From Epiperipatus broadwayi (Eukaryota; Onychophora; Udeonychophora; Euonychophora; Peripatidae), in NCBI GenBank assembly GCA_028023455.1, contig JAQFVV010006313.1:1744992-1808991 (forward strand): 64,000 nucleotides of DNA, given 5' to 3'. Made by a program: the position numbers and the translations under genes. Position 1 is the stretch's first letter, and the number at the start of each line of letters is the position of its first letter. The notes beneath the pieces were generated by a model, which saw nothing but the letters and a program-made list of their open reading frames with translations, ran no database searches and was not told the DNA's origin. This document shows positions 25,201 to 37,847 of the stretch, in pieces.

Positions 25201-26190
25201 GTAAAATTTTAGTTTGAAAAAATTCCATAGATGGCCAGAAATTCAAAATTTTAGTAAGATAAGAAGGCTTTAACTCCACCTTGATGACTGTCTCATTTTT
25301 TGATATCTCCTGATATCACTAATTTTACAACATTGATTGCAGAAAATAGTTTGAATTATCAAAAATATATTTGTTTGCAAAATTATTACAACTCAAAATT
25401 ATTTCTGTACAATAATTGTGCAGTAACTATTAGAAATCAGAAATTTAAATTAATTTATTTTGAATAAAAATGTTTTTTTTTTTTAAATACAACAATATAA
25501 TTTTGGACAATGCAATTTTATCCTGAAGCTATTTAGAAGCTCAGCTTCCAATGTAATAACTGCAATTATAACGGTTAGTGAGTGTGAAAACTATTATAAT
25601 ATTGTAAAAAAAGTGGTAAAAAACTTTAAACTTTTAAAGTATAATTTATTAGACTTAAAAGAAATACATATTTATGTGTTTACAATTTAAAATCAAAAGT
25701 CATATATTGAAGATTTTATTGATTTTTGAAAATGAAAATAATAGTCATGTAATCTTTGTTTTGATTATATACTTAACATTTATAAATATTTTCAGATATA
25801 AAATGTCAACATATAGAATATATTTCATTTGTATAGTGTTAATATATAAAAGTAGAATAGAGATAAAATAACCACTATATTTTCCAAATCCTTTTTTTGA
25901 AAACATTGTAATAGCTTGTTTTGCTATTCTTTATCTAATTGCAGTTGTACTCTGCTTTTTCAACACATAACACATTGTATTTAGAATATGCATATATCAA
26001 ATGAAATCAAATTTATTATTTTTTGATAAGTAAAAATAAATTTCATCTTAAACTCAATGTTGAACATTTACAGCAACTGAAAACAAAAATAAAATGACAA
26101 CTTGAATGTTTGTTTCATTCAGAATGTTAATAAAGAATAATTTCAATATACTTATTATTTTAGTGTAAAAACTTAGTCATGTTATATATT
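25198..26190. other. AT-rich spacer
   Basis: Nothing coding or structured is seen. Confidence 0.6.
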
Positions 26191-26192
26191 AA

Positions 26193-26522
26193 GGGATTCA
26201 AACTCAGACTTTCACATGACTTTCAACTCTTCATGTCCTCTCATATTGCTCATCCACTTGATTACACACATTTTGAAATAATAAATAATCTCCAATTTAT
26301 ATATTTCATGCTAAACCAGCACTCATCAGTTTGTCCAGATTACCATCTCCATACATATATACAATCAGTGCTCAGCTTCTTATTAAGATAGCCAATCTTC
26401 ATATTTTAATGGACAGGTTTCAAAATATTTCAACTCATAACACTTCAGCCTTCCATTTTATTAAAAATCTGATGATGGAATGCTCAAAACCCATGTTATG
26501 TGAAAGTTTGAGTTCAAATTCC
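26193..26522. mobile_element. MITE-like element, ~330 bp
   Basis: Ends are inverted repeats of about 28 bp: GGGATTCAAACTCAGACTTT...CATGAC at left against the complement of CATGTTATGTGAAAGTTTGA...AATTCC at right. The interior block near 26330-26450 (ACATATATACAATCAGTGCT and ATCTTCATATTTTAATGGAC) is matched by a diverged copy at about 39280-39380. That marks it as a dispersed family without coding capacity. Confidence 0.6.
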
Positions 26523-28273
26523 ACACACATTTTATATATATTGTACCTATATTGATATAGGCACATATAATTTTATCTAAAATTATATTATTAAAATAAT
26601 CGTTCATAAAAGAAAAAACATAAAATTAAACATTGAAGAGTTTATTGCAGTTTGTTTTCGAAAAAGATAAGAATCAAATAGTTTTCTAGCATTAGTTTTG
26701 AAATAAAAAGCTACAATTGATTAATCAAAAGAGGGGAGATGGAGTCTTGGTTTGAGAAATGAAACTAAAGGTTTACAAAAGGAAATAAAGAGTTTTTTTT
26801 TATTAGTATTCGTAAAAATATAATTTAAAAAGTTAAAACATACAAATCTCTTTTCATTCAAGTTTAATTAAAGAAAAAAATAATGTTAAAAGTAATATAT
26901 GTGTGTATATATGTGCGATTGTCAACAATAGAATAAATGTTATTATAAAAAAATGAAAGTTAAAGAAGATTATCATTAAAAAACACAACAATGGCTATTA
27001 GATATTAATTAATATAAAACAATATGTTTTGCATGGCTATTACTAATTAAGCAATCTTCCAAAACACGTTCATCAAATGACTATCACTGGAATTTTGACA
27101 ACAGATCTTTGAAGGAGATATTACAATGACAACATGTCACAGGTAAAAATACACTTTTTTATCAGACAGTGGGTCAGTTCACAAATTTATTGAGTGAGTG
27201 CAGTTCAGAAATTAATTGAGCAGTTAACAAACAAAATGCAGTGTTGAGAAGATCTTAGGAATGCATGTTTATCTCCAGCCCAGATGTCCTAGAAAACAGC
27301 AGATCTGCCCGTGAAATAATGTCAGCTTAACATCTTAAAAAATCTCCGTCAGTATCTATTTGTTTCCGATAGTAATAATCGTGAAAATCAGAAAACTCAG
27401 CAAGGAAATGTCTCAGCTGGCTGGTAAGCATTCATAATGGAAATATCCTCACCGAAAGCAGCCACCAAAGAGAAAAAAATTCTACGTCTACATTCAAAAG
27501 CCTAGGTAAAAACATTTGCTTATTTTGTTTATACTGTAATAGCCATTGCATTGCATTAATTCGTATGAATCTTTCAAGAGTCTAATTATATGAACTTTAT
27601 ATCATACATAAATGAACTATTGATATGTGTGATTAAATTTTAATTGCTATGTAATACTTTATTATTATTATGTGTGTACATGAGTTAATATGTGAGTGAT
27701 CATTATATCAATATTTATTAGTTAAATTAGAGTGTTCTGTTATTAAATCTATAGAAATATTTAAACTATTTAGAAATGTTAATTTAAAAATATGCATGTG
27801 TTTTTATTAGAATTATAAAATGTTTAAATTTAGTAAATAAATGTTAGTTAATAAATTGTCTTTAAAATTAAACTTTATTTGTCGGTCAATTCTTTTTATC
27901 AATTCTTTTACAATTCTTTTTATAAATTCCTTTTACAATTCTTTATCAAGTCTTTTAACCACTAATTATGTATAATCTATTAGTGATTACAAACAGCTGA
28001 GCTAGTCGTGGATTTAAGTGTTGAGTTAATGGCCATTGCTCAAAGTGCGTTATTTATTCATCCTTGAATAGATAGCTGGTGCCCGTGTTTATACACAAAC
28101 AAAAAAAGTGCTTTGAACTTGGTGTTGACCTCAACAGCCAAGAAGAAGCTATGTCCTGGAAATGTAACGCTAGTTATATACTTTATAGCTATCGTTTGGG
28201 CATACATACTCTCCGAGTATGTTCTTCTCTGCCTAAGAAACCGGTGTTTCGAATGTAACATTCGAACCCTGTT

Positions 28274-28276
<3 letters not shown>
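26523..28276. other. Spacer with a less AT-rich part
   Basis: 26523-27060 and 27540-27980 are plain AT-rich DNA, with a run of CAATTCTTTTTA-like repeats at 27880-27960. 27060-27540 and 27980-28276 are clearly richer in G+C and contain donor-like sites (CAG|GTAAAA at 27140, CTG|GTAAGC at 27423), but no open frame of useful length. The block ATTCGAACCCTG at 28260 resembles a pol III B box without a matching A box. Confidence 0.35.

Positions 28277-28342
<66 letters not shown>
28277..28342. repeat. (TA)n microsatellite, left flank of LTR element 2
   Basis: A TA run of about 65 bp immediately precedes the LTR. Confidence 0.95.
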
Positions 28343-28344
<2 letters not shown>

Positions 28345-28347
28345 TTT

Positions 28348-30143
28348 TGTAAGAGAATTACCTTTTCGACCATAATAAAGTTTCTAACTTACTCTTGTAC
28401 GATCGATACGACTGTCACGTCAAGCAAGAAGCCAATATAGACTAATTATTTATGTCTATATTCCTGATTGAACACTGAGATTATCAATGTAATATTCCAG
28501 TATTATTTTTACTGATAAAATGCTTCTCGGCTACTGGATACTCATTCATAAGAATAATTTACTTAAAAAACAATCCAGCACTTGAAATATTTATAAAATT
28601 TTCAAGATTTAATATTACTGTACTTGATTGACATGTGTACCTTTTACTAGAATTAATGTCTACTTAATATTTAATAAGCCTTATAGGTATATCATTCTAA
28701 TTAGTATGGTAGAGAAAGAAAGATGAGATGTAAGAGCTACTCATAAATAAATACGGTTTAATACAATACATTCAATACACATTAAAATATAATATTTAAA
28801 CATAAAACAAGAACTCATTAAAATAACACAGATTATATTAATTTAACCCTTCACCCTCAATGATAATTGTTCTTAATATAGATGTACATATTCTATAGCT
28901 TAGAGTTCCTTTCTCCATGTATTATTTGTTATAGAAAACCTACTGATTATTTGTTCACTAAGATTTACATTTTTTTCAATTGCATTATAATTTCTTTTGG
29001 CCATTTTAAGAAAGTGTGTGCACTCATGATATATTTAAAGTTTAATTACCTAGGTTTTTCTGGACTTCGACGAATAATTAGCGAACCATGATGTAGATTA
29101 TTCCACTTCTTTTGGAGAGATGATAGTTCTTGGGATCCGGCTCGGATTCTTTCATGCAGCTTACTTCTGTTGTATTCTTTGCGGCTTCAATGACAGGGAA
29201 GGTGAACCATCATGCAGGCTTTATCTCTGCTATTACTTCATGGGTGAGATGACATTACACCTGAGGCAGGCATGGATCAACTGGCATCTTTTTGTAGCCC
29301 CTTACCCCTGCATTCTCGATGCTTCAAATTCTTGGTTAGTTTGGTTCATATATAAAAAAAACAGTTCTCAAACTAATCTGTTTTTCAGTTTAGCCGACTC
29401 AAGAAGAACTCAAACATGGCTCCTTTCCTTCACAACTTCTTACTTAATTGTCCCAGAATCATTTTCTTATCTTCTTTGATTGTTTCATTGGAATGTCATT
29501 AAATACATTTCACACCTTTATTTTACTTTCATAAAATACATAAATTTTATTTTTGTTTTTTTATTTCTTTTTTATTTATTTCCATAATATTGGTTTTTTT
29601 TATTTCTCTTTAATACACTCTTTTTTTCCTTCACATAGCCCTACGTATATTTCATGCATTCACATGTGTAGTTTGAAGAGATGATCTTTATCTTTTTGTA
29701 AATCTATTTATTTTATTTATAACTGCGACTGAATTTTACGATTGTTAATTCTACAATCATTAAACTTTTTTTTTTATTTACTTTCCCTTTAAGACTTGAT
29801 CATCTACTTCGACGATCCTATTTTAATATTCCCTTAACTTTACTATTCTTAAAATTTTAAAAAGTTTACTTTGGAAGGTGAAAGATAAGAATCTTGGTCG
29901 CTTACCTTCCTTCACTTTCTTTAATTACTATAATTGATTCTGCTTTTAATTGCATTCCTAAACTACAACCATTTTCATTTTTTAATTGACATTATCTTAA
30001 AATAAATTTCTTTTCTTTCCTACATTTATTATCCAATTTCTATGTATTAATTTACATATTCAAAAACTCACATTTAATATTATGCGATATATATATGAAA
30101 TGTACACATGCGTGATCACAGTATGTGTGATCATCACATTACA
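28348..30143 (-). repeat. LTR element 2, 3' LTR
   Basis: It begins TGTAAGAGAATTACC and ends ATTACA in plus orientation and matches 33581-35323 almost throughout. It carries about 35 bp more than the other LTR near 28515-28570 and a small extra piece at its inner end. Frames inside it are shadows. Confidence 0.85.
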
Positions 30144-30165
30144 CCGCTTCCTAATTTTCAAGAAT
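30144..30165 (-). promoter_or_regulatory. Polypurine tract of LTR element 2
   Basis: On the minus strand GAAAATTAGGAAGCGG lies directly before the 3' LTR, the position of the plus-strand primer. It is only moderately purine-pure. Confidence 0.5.
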
Positions 30166-30409
30166 TAAAATCTAGTGAACTCTGATGTGAAGGCCATTTT
30201 AATTTTTAATATTTAAATTTCTTTGGTGAGATAATCATGGAGAGACAACTAGGCAACAGCTATACATATTCAATCCAATCGATCTGCCCTAATCAAACCA
30301 CTTTAATCCCTACGGAAGACTTTAACATAACCAACATTTCTACTGTTTGTTCAACTTAATAAAATACGAAAGTCTTCATTCTTTATACTTTTATTCTCAA
30401 TGTAATTCC

Positions 30410-30612
30410 TAATAAAGTGGGAAATTTTTTTGTCCTGCAAAGATAATGAGCCCAGGATTCTTACTGATGCTACATTATTAATAAAAAAAAACAAATTATT
30501 AATTCTTTAAATTCTTGACGTACTCATTCATAGTGAGTTTGTAATAAACTGGGAGCTTCTGTCTTCCACAGATAATGAACCCAGGATTCTTTCTGATGCT
30601 ACATTATTTAAA
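30410..30612 (-). pseudogene. Possible RNase H remnant, duplicated
   Basis: Two copies about 130 bp apart (30410-30482 and 30543-30612) read on the minus strand as ASVRILGSLSLQDKKISHFI and a diverged version. This resembles the start of a retrotransposon RNase H (TDAS..GLG.vLSQ...I.Y.SR), but the first aspartate is not visible. If right, it is the last trace of pol in this element. Confidence 0.35.
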
Positions 30613-30619
30613 ACTTAAC

Positions 30620-31140
30620 ACACATATCTCACCTGTATATTTACATCATTCGCAGAGACGGCTTAACCAAGCTCAGAAGCGATCCATACATACTCCCTAT
30701 ACACACATGCAAATGCCTCCATCCAGAACCTCAACCATATATCCTTGACCCTTTAACTTTACAGCTATTATTATTTATTTTATTTTATTACGTATTAATT
30801 TTCCATTTAATAAGCTTGGTTATTTATCGTTCCATCCTATATCCTTTTTTTTTCTTCATTTATTTATTATTTTTAGCTGCATTTGCAGACTTACAGATCA
30901 TACATTAAAATTAAAATTCTTTTGGCTATCTCAATGGCAGCCTTATGAGAAGGGTTTTATTATACTAATGGTTGATGTAGATATAGTAAACTTCAGTTAT
31001 TATTCTATTTTATTTTTCCTGCCTTGTTGTTTTTTTTTATTTTTTTTTTTTATTACCTTTTATAAGTCATCCACCATTCTCGAAATCCAGGGCCATTAAT
31101 ATTCGATCAAGTTGACATATCCATCGTGTTAGGTTTCTTT
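30620..31140. other. Non-coding interior of LTR element 2
   Basis: No pol domain can be recognised between the gag and the RNase H-like scrap. AT-rich with poly-T runs. Confidence 0.5.
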
Positions 31141-31141
31141 T

Positions 31142-32254
31142 AAATTAGTTTTTATCTGGAGGTTCTTTATTACTCCTTTTGTTTGACATATATCCTCTGG
31201 TGCTGAAAAATGGACTACTATCTCTATGTCTATTAAAGTCTCTGTGTCCTTTTGGATAATTTCCATTCGAATATCTCTCCATCAGTCTGGACACTTTATT
31301 TCTATCAGAAAATCTTCTCTCCTTATTTCCTTCCCAGTAATTCTGATGAGAGTTAGATGGACCCACATTTACATTCGGATCTTTAGAAGGGGTTTTGAAT
31401 CCTCGATCTTCAGCCATGTAACTTGGCCTAGTACTATCGAACGCATTAATTAATTCGGCAACTTTTTCGACAGTTTTTCTTTTGGTGCCTATAATCATTT
31501 GCTCCACATTATTATCTTCACTACTTGCTTGCACACATTTGCTTGTGCTTTTTTGTTTATTATTATTATTTATTTATTTCATCCCTAGATTTTCTAATTC
31601 ATTCTCCTTTTTCTCTACTTTTGACCTTAATTTCTTTATTGCTACTGCTAGCTGATTTACATCTAGCCTTAATTCTTCTATTCCTCTTTCGTTTTCCTCC
31701 TTTAACACCGCAATTTTCTCCCCCTGTTCTACTTTGAAATCCTCTATTTCCTGGCATACTACTTCTACTCTATCGTACACATCAGTCACCTTTTCACTTA
31801 TTTCCCCTCTAATTTCTTGCGCTGCACTATCCCACTTTCCCATAATTTGTTGCTTAAATTTTTCAGGTATCTCAGCCTGGCTATTCAACCTTTTATTTGC
31901 GATCACCATTTGACACGAGGTTTGTTTAAAATCTTCATTTAATTCTTCCATTTTCTGATTGAGGCTTTTAGTTAGTTGTTCACATAACTCGTCCATCATT
32001 TCCTTGTTCGCTTCATCCCTTTGCTTCTCTCTTTCTTTTAATTCTTTGGAAAATTGTTGCTGATTTTTTAATATTTCTTTTAACATACTCATCACATCAT
32101 GGCATTCTACATTACAACCCTTTTTGTATTCATTACTATCTTCCATTCCCCTATCATTACTCAAATCTTCGGTTTGTTCAACTTGTTTTTTACTAGTAAT
32201 ACTTCCCTCTCCGTCACTTTGGACATCCATCTTTGTTTTTGCTCTCGTGTGCAT
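31142..32254 (-). pseudogene. Gag-like protein of LTR element 2, capsid core missing
   Basis: A single minus-strand frame runs from an ATG at 32254 to 31142 with one in-frame TAA near 31571-31573. The first 226 codons form a long charged coiled coil (many E, K, Q, heptad-like) after an N-terminal MHTRAKTKM. The other gag in the window starts in a similar way (MLRSGK). After the stop, TVEKVAELINAFDS corresponds to IEQIVELLNSID in that gag, which lies just after the capsid. A basic Arg/Asn/Ser-rich tail follows. The capsid core itself, with the tryptophan-rich region, has no counterpart here. No CCHC zinc knuckle is seen. Inferred role: RNA and self-binding, if it were made. Confidence 0.65.
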
Positions 32255-32534
32255 GAATCTACTTTTAAGTTTATGAAGTAATTCTTAATATATATTTTCA
32301 CTATACTGATTCTCTTTCGTCCTTTACCCGTTTATTTCTATTTGCTAATTTAATTTCTTTCTTTTATGATTGGTATTTGGTACGCCAGTTAATCCCAACC
32401 ACACCTGCTCAGATTCTTTGCCTACCTGCCTTAGATTCATTTCCTCTTCCTGATATGTCTATTTTCCTGACTATTACCCTCTACTCTACTACGTATATAT
32501 TTATCGATAAATTTATTTTATTACAACGCCTTAC

Positions 32535-33290
32535 AATAACGCACGTATATAGTTTCTTTGGTTTGACTAATATATTCTATTTCACTATAATTAAGATTTA
32601 TCGATCATTTCTATTCCACTATGACTGTTTGAAATAAGACACTATATAATTTATTTTGATTTCACTGATATCCTTTATCTCACTATATTTATGAATTATC
32701 GATAAAAAAAATTTCAAAATCTATTCCCAATTTATATTAGATTTCAATATATTTCTCTTTATTTGATCGCCATTATGTAGAGATAACATATATATATTCG
32801 GTCATTATATAAGTCACATATATAATTTATTTTGATTTGACTAATATATTCTATTTCATTATATTTAGGATTTATCGATAATTTCTAACCCACTACGACT
32901 GTTTGAAATAAGACACGTATATAATTTATTTTGATTTCCCTCATATACTTTATTTCACTATATTTATGACTTATTGATAAAAAATTTTTTTCAACATCTA
33001 TTCCCAATTTATATTAAACTTCAATGTATTTCTCTTTATTTGATCGCAATTACGTAGAGATAATATATATTCGGTCATTGTGTAAGACACATATAAAATT
33101 TATATAGATTTCACTGATATACTTTTATCTCACTATATTTATGACTTACCAATAAAACATTTTTTTTTTTAAAATCTATTCCTAATTTATATTAGATTTC
33201 AATACATTTCTCTTTATTTGATCGCAAGTGCGTAAAGATAACAAATATATTATGTCGTTCTAAGTATACAGATATCTAAACATAATTTTT
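32535..33290 (-). repeat. Leader with tandem repeats of ~276 bp
   Basis: CTATTCCCAATTTATATTA recurs near 32720, 32998 and 33175, and GACTGTTTGAAATAAGACAC near 32620 and 32896. These show about two and a half degenerate copies in the element's 5' untranslated leader. Confidence 0.7.
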
Positions 33291-33559
33291 TTCTCTTTCT
33301 TTTACCTTAACAGTAAATATAAACAAAAAAAACTTCAAGAGATTTTCACAAAGTTAATTTTTTCCCCTTCCCTTCTCTTTTCTACTACACATGTGACTTT
33401 GAAACATAGATAACTAACTATAAAGCAAAGAAAAAAAACACTCCCTCTCATCCTTGCTTCTCACCAAGTTAACTTTTTTTTTTAATTAATTTGTATATGA
33501 ATAATTTTTTTCAATGAAATTCTACCCGACACGTGACTAATAATTGTACAGCAAATCAA

Positions 33560-33577
33560 TCCCGGACTTGGCCCCCA
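33560..33577 (-). promoter_or_regulatory. Primer-binding site of LTR element 2
   Basis: On the minus strand TGGGGGCCAAGTCCGGGA starts three bases after the LTR end. TGG pairs with the tRNA 3' CCA. I did not identify the tRNA. Confidence 0.65.
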
Positions 33578-33580
33578 AAG

Positions 33581-35323
33581 TGTAACAGAATTACCTTTTC
33601 GACCGTGACAAAAGCTTCTAACTTACTCTTGTACGATCGATACGACTGTTATGTCAAGCAAGAAGCCAATATAGACTAATCATTTAAGTCTATATTCCTG
33701 ATTGAACACTGAGATTACCAATGTAATATTCCAGTATTATTTTTCTGATTAGACACTTCTTGGCTGCAATCCAGCGCTTGAAATATTTATAAAATTTTCA
33801 AGATTTAATATTACTGTACTTGATTGACATGTGTACCTTTTACTAGAATTAATGTCTACTTAACATTTAATAAGCATTATGGGTATATCATTCTAATTAG
33901 TATGGTGAAGAAGGAAAGATGAGATGTAAGATCTATTCATAAATAAATACTGTTTAATACAATACATTCAATACACATTAAAATATAATATTTAAACATA
34001 AAACAAGAAATCATTAAAATAACACAGATTATATTAATTTAACCCTTCACCCTGAATGATAATTGTTCTTAATTTAGATGTATATATTCTTTAGCTTAGA
34101 GTCCCTTTCTCCACGTATTATTTGTTATAGAAAACCTACTGATTATTTGTTCACTAAGATTTACATTTTTTTCAATTGCATTATAATTTCTTTTGGCCAT
34201 TTTAAGAAAGTGTGTGCACTCGTGATATATTTAAAGTTTAATTACCTAGGTTTTTCTGGACTTCGACGAATAATTAGCGAACCATCATGTAGATTATTTC
34301 ACTTCTTTTAGAGAGATGGTAGTTCTTGGGATCCAGCTCAGATTCTTTCATGAAGCTTACTTCTGTCGTATTCTTTGCAGCTTCAATGACAGGGAAGATG
34401 AACAATCATGCAGGCGCTATCACTCATATTACTTCATGGGTGAGATGACATTACATCCGAGGCAGACATGGATCAACTGGTGTCCGTTTGTAGCCCCTTA
34501 CCCCTGCATTCTCGATGCTTCAAATTCTTGGTACATTTGGTTCATATATAAAAAAACAGTTCTTAAACTAATTTATCTTTCAGCTCAGTCGACTCAAGAA
34601 AAACTCAAACATGGCTCCTTTCCTTCACAACTTCTTACTTTATTGTCCCGGAATCCTTGTCTTATCTTCTTTGATTGTTTCATTGGAATGTCATTAAATA
34701 CATTTCACAACTTTATTTTACTTTCACAAAGTACATAAATTTTCTTCTTGTTTTTTTATTTCTTTTTTTATTTACTTCCATAATATTGATTTTTTTATTT
34801 ATCTTTAATAAAATAATTTTCTTATTTATACCCCCTTTCTTTTCTTCACATAGCCATACATATATTTCATACGTTCACATGTGTAGTTTGAAAAGATGAT
34901 CTTTATCTTTTTGTAAATCTATTTTATTTATAACTGTGACTGAATTTTAAGATTGATAATTCTACGATCATTAAACCCTTTTTTTTATTTACTTTCTCTT
35001 TAAGACTTGATGATCTACTTTCGATGATCCTATTTTAAGATTCCCTTAATTTTATTATTTTTAAAAATTTTAAAAAGTTAACTTTGGAAGGTGAAAGATA
35101 AGAATATTGGTTGCTTATCTTCCTTCACTTTCTTTAATTCCTTCCTCAACTACAACCATTTTGATTTTTTAATTGACACTATCTTAAAATAAATTTTTTT
35201 TTCCCTACATTTATTATCCAATTTCTATGTATTAATTTACTTATACAAAAACTCACATTTAATATTATGCGATATATATATGAAATGTACACATGTGTGA
35301 TCACAGTATGTGTGATCATTACA
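33581..35323 (-). repeat. LTR element 2, 5' LTR
   Basis: TGTAACAGAATTACC...GATCATTACA in plus orientation. It is the promoter-bearing LTR of this minus-strand element. No TATA box could be singled out in such AT-rich sequence. Confidence 0.85.
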
Positions 35324-35355
<32 letters not shown>

Positions 35356-35437
35356 GCAATACACAAATCAATATATATATATATAAGATTTTATTACATA
35401 TATTTAAACAATACAGATATCAAACTTTATTTATTAT

Positions 35438-35494
<57 letters not shown>
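35324..35494. repeat. TA-rich microsatellite block, right flank of LTR element 2
   Basis: TA runs at 35324-35356, 35371-35384 and 35437-35494 are broken by short unique pieces. With 28277-28342 they may be halves of one original TA tract. Confidence 0.85.
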
Positions 35495-35499
<5 letters not shown>

Positions 35500-36024
35500 T
35501 AAAGCAGGTTTAAGCCTGTATAGAGTAATAAATTATATAATGTGGTAACTAAGGATTTTAAGGATTTAGCATACATTTACTTAAAGAAAAAAAAAATTAC
35601 ACTTCTATTATTTATTGGATAAATTTTTAGAAGCTGTTACACCATACACTGAACTGTCTTTGGTTTAATGATAGATTATAATAAGTAAAAAAAAAATCAA
35701 ACAATTGGTTTTCCACTAGAATAGATAAAGGAGGCATTTTTCCAATAGAGTGATTACAAGTGAAATTGTATAGTTGTTATAATCAAAAGAGTAACATTAA
35801 ACAACAATACCAAATTAATTAAATATGCACAATAATTGTTTTCTTGGATTTCGATGGTCATGTATTTGAGTAATTTTATAGATCAATTCTGAATTTTAGC
35901 TAAATAGAAAATTCCACTACAGTACAAATTCAATAAAAGCAGATTAATAAAATATGTAAAAAGTATATATCAGTTTTTAAAAAAATGATAATATTAGTAT
36001 TAAAAAGATAAAAAAAATATAAAT
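35495..36024. other. AT-rich spacer
   Basis: No coding or repeat structure is recognised. Confidence 0.6.
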
Positions 36025-36226
36025 TCACTAGAATAAAATTACAAAATTTTAAAAATGCCTATATAAAATTGAAGATTAATATCCTTTGCTATTATGGCAT
36101 ATACTGCCACCTTAAACAGCAATATGTAAAGATGGTGGAAGCTGCCATAATCTGGCTATAGCAAAGGATATTAAACCTTCAATTTTATATAAACATTTTT
36201 AAAATTTTGTAGTTTTATTCTAGTGG
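36025..36226. repeat. Palindromic MITE-like repeat, ~90-bp arms
   Basis: TCACTAGAATAAAATTACAA...AAAATTGAAGATTAATATCC...TTTGCTAT at left is complementary to the right half ending TTCTAGTGGA. Inner blocks (TGGCA...TGCCACC against GGTGG...GCCATA) also pair. The two arms meet around about 25 unpaired bases. Confidence 0.8.
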
Positions 36227-36273
36227 ATATTTTATTATACTTATAGTATTTGATATTATATATATATATATAT

Positions 36274-36337
36274 ATGAAAATCTTTATTTCAATATATATA
36301 TATATATATATATATATATTGAAATAAAGATTTTCAT
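36274..36337. repeat. Perfect palindrome with a (TA)n core
   Basis: ATGAAAATCTTTATTTCAAT and its exact complement flank a pure TA run. Confidence 0.9.
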
Positions 36338-36339
36338 GG

Positions 36340-36440
36340 GTTGTATATATAAAAGACATATTTTGTGGGTTCATCCGTATTAAAAATTTTAAATAGTGAT
36401 ATTCCGACGTTTCGCTTTACTACAAAGCAATTTTCAAATC
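36340..36440 (-). mobile_element. Penelope-like element terminus (fragment D)
   Basis: On the minus strand this ends CGGATGAACCCACAAAATAT, the same terminal block as PLE copies B and C, preceded by CGAAACGTCGG. No coding part is attached; upstream it runs into the foldback repeat. Confidence 0.7.
36406..36440 (-). ncRNA. Hammerhead-like core of PLE fragment D (half)
   Basis: A perfect hairpin GCTTT-GTAGT-AAAGC is followed by GAAACGTC, as stem II and the second core of a hammerhead ribozyme. The first core (CUGAUGA) is replaced by TTTGAAAATT. Confidence 0.35.
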
Positions 36441-36990
36441 TAATAAAATGATAGAAAGAGATGTAAATATATCAAATTGATTAAGTGCAAGCAGATAATA
36501 TTTTAATAGCATGAAAGCTAAAACCTTCAAAAGATGCATTTTAAACATGCTTATGTGAGAGTCAATCAGATGCAATAATGAATGCACATTAGATTTGAAA
36601 AATGCTTTGTAGTAAATCGAAAGATTTTGCATTGTTTAGTTATATATAATACTTAGTGAATTAAATGTGAAAGTATTTTATGCTTCACACTCTTAGTTCG
36701 TCATGTTTGAATCTGGCTTATTTATATAAAAATTTAAGCATAGAAAAAGATGGGTCCCCTCATTTTCTTATAGCTCTGACTTGTGTTTTAGAATTGAGAG
36801 TTCCATGTGCAGTCATTATTGCATCTGATTGGCTGTTACATAAGCATGTTTAAAGGGCATCTTTTGAAGGTTTTAGCTTTAATGTTATTATAATGTTATC
36901 TGCTTGCACTTAATAAATTTGATATATTTACATTTGTTACTATCATTTCATTAGATTTGAAAATTGTTTCATAGTAAATCAAATGTTTAA
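36412..36990. repeat. Foldback repeat, ~180-bp arms
   Basis: 36412-36590 read forward matches the reverse complement of 36808-36990. Shared blocks include TTTCAAATCTAATAAAATGA, AAGCTAAAACCTTCAAAAGA and CAATCAGATGCAATAATGA. The spacer is about 220 bp. The right arm also repeats the end of the hammerhead-like PLE segment, so a PLE end has been drawn into the palindrome. Confidence 0.75.
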
Positions 36991-37016
36991 CTATTAAGTA
37001 AAATATATAAAATTTT

Positions 37017-37185
37017 CAGACACCCATATGTCTTCAAATCCACCTATCTAACTTAAACAATTATATGGGACTGAACTAAATTAATATGCACCATATCTTA
37101 ATAGCTTTCACAATATAAAATCACCAAAACCTTAAGAGCTATTTGAGTTAGATAGTTGGATTTAAAGACATACAGGTGTCTAAAC
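37017..37185. repeat. Foldback repeat related to the satellite monomer
   Basis: CAGACACCCATATGTCTTCA...CCTATCTAACT pairs with the complement of GTTAGATAGTTGG...CAGGTGTC. The left half follows the satellite order: TCTTCAAAYCCA, then TATATGGG.CTGA, then CACCATAT, then GC.ATATA.ATCA. Confidence 0.6.
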
Positions 37186-37772
<587 letters not shown>

Positions 37773-37847
37773 AATAAGTTTGATATCTTATTAGTTTCAC
37801 AATATATTAATACAAAATCAATATATATATATATCAAAATACATTAC

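Larger units (their letters stand above)
28348..35323 (-). mobile_element. LTR retrotransposon 2, gag-only derivative (Ty3/gypsy type)
   Basis: Direct repeats of about 1.75-1.8 kb flank a 3.4-kb interior. LTRs run TGTAA...TTACA. On the minus strand a primer-binding site (TGGGGGCCAAGTCCGGGA) follows the right-hand LTR by three bases, and a purine-rich tract precedes the left-hand LTR. The only sizeable coding region is a shortened gag. Protease, reverse transcriptase core and integrase are missing; only a possible RNase H scrap remains. TA tracts lie on both sides. The LTRs differ by many substitutions and indels, so the insertion is not recent. Confidence 0.8.

Noticed and set aside
27060-27540. 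Host gene exons
   Set aside because: The segment is richer in G+C and has donor-like sites, but there is no open frame beyond chance and no recognisable protein.
28882-29479. Plus-strand frames of 69-119 codons as small genes
   Set aside because: They lie in the LTR of a minus-strand element. The equivalent LTR at 34.1-34.7 kb has changed lengths and residues, without any domain.
31226-32281. Plus-strand frames opposite the gag
   Set aside because: They are antisense shadows of the minus-strand coiled-coil frame.
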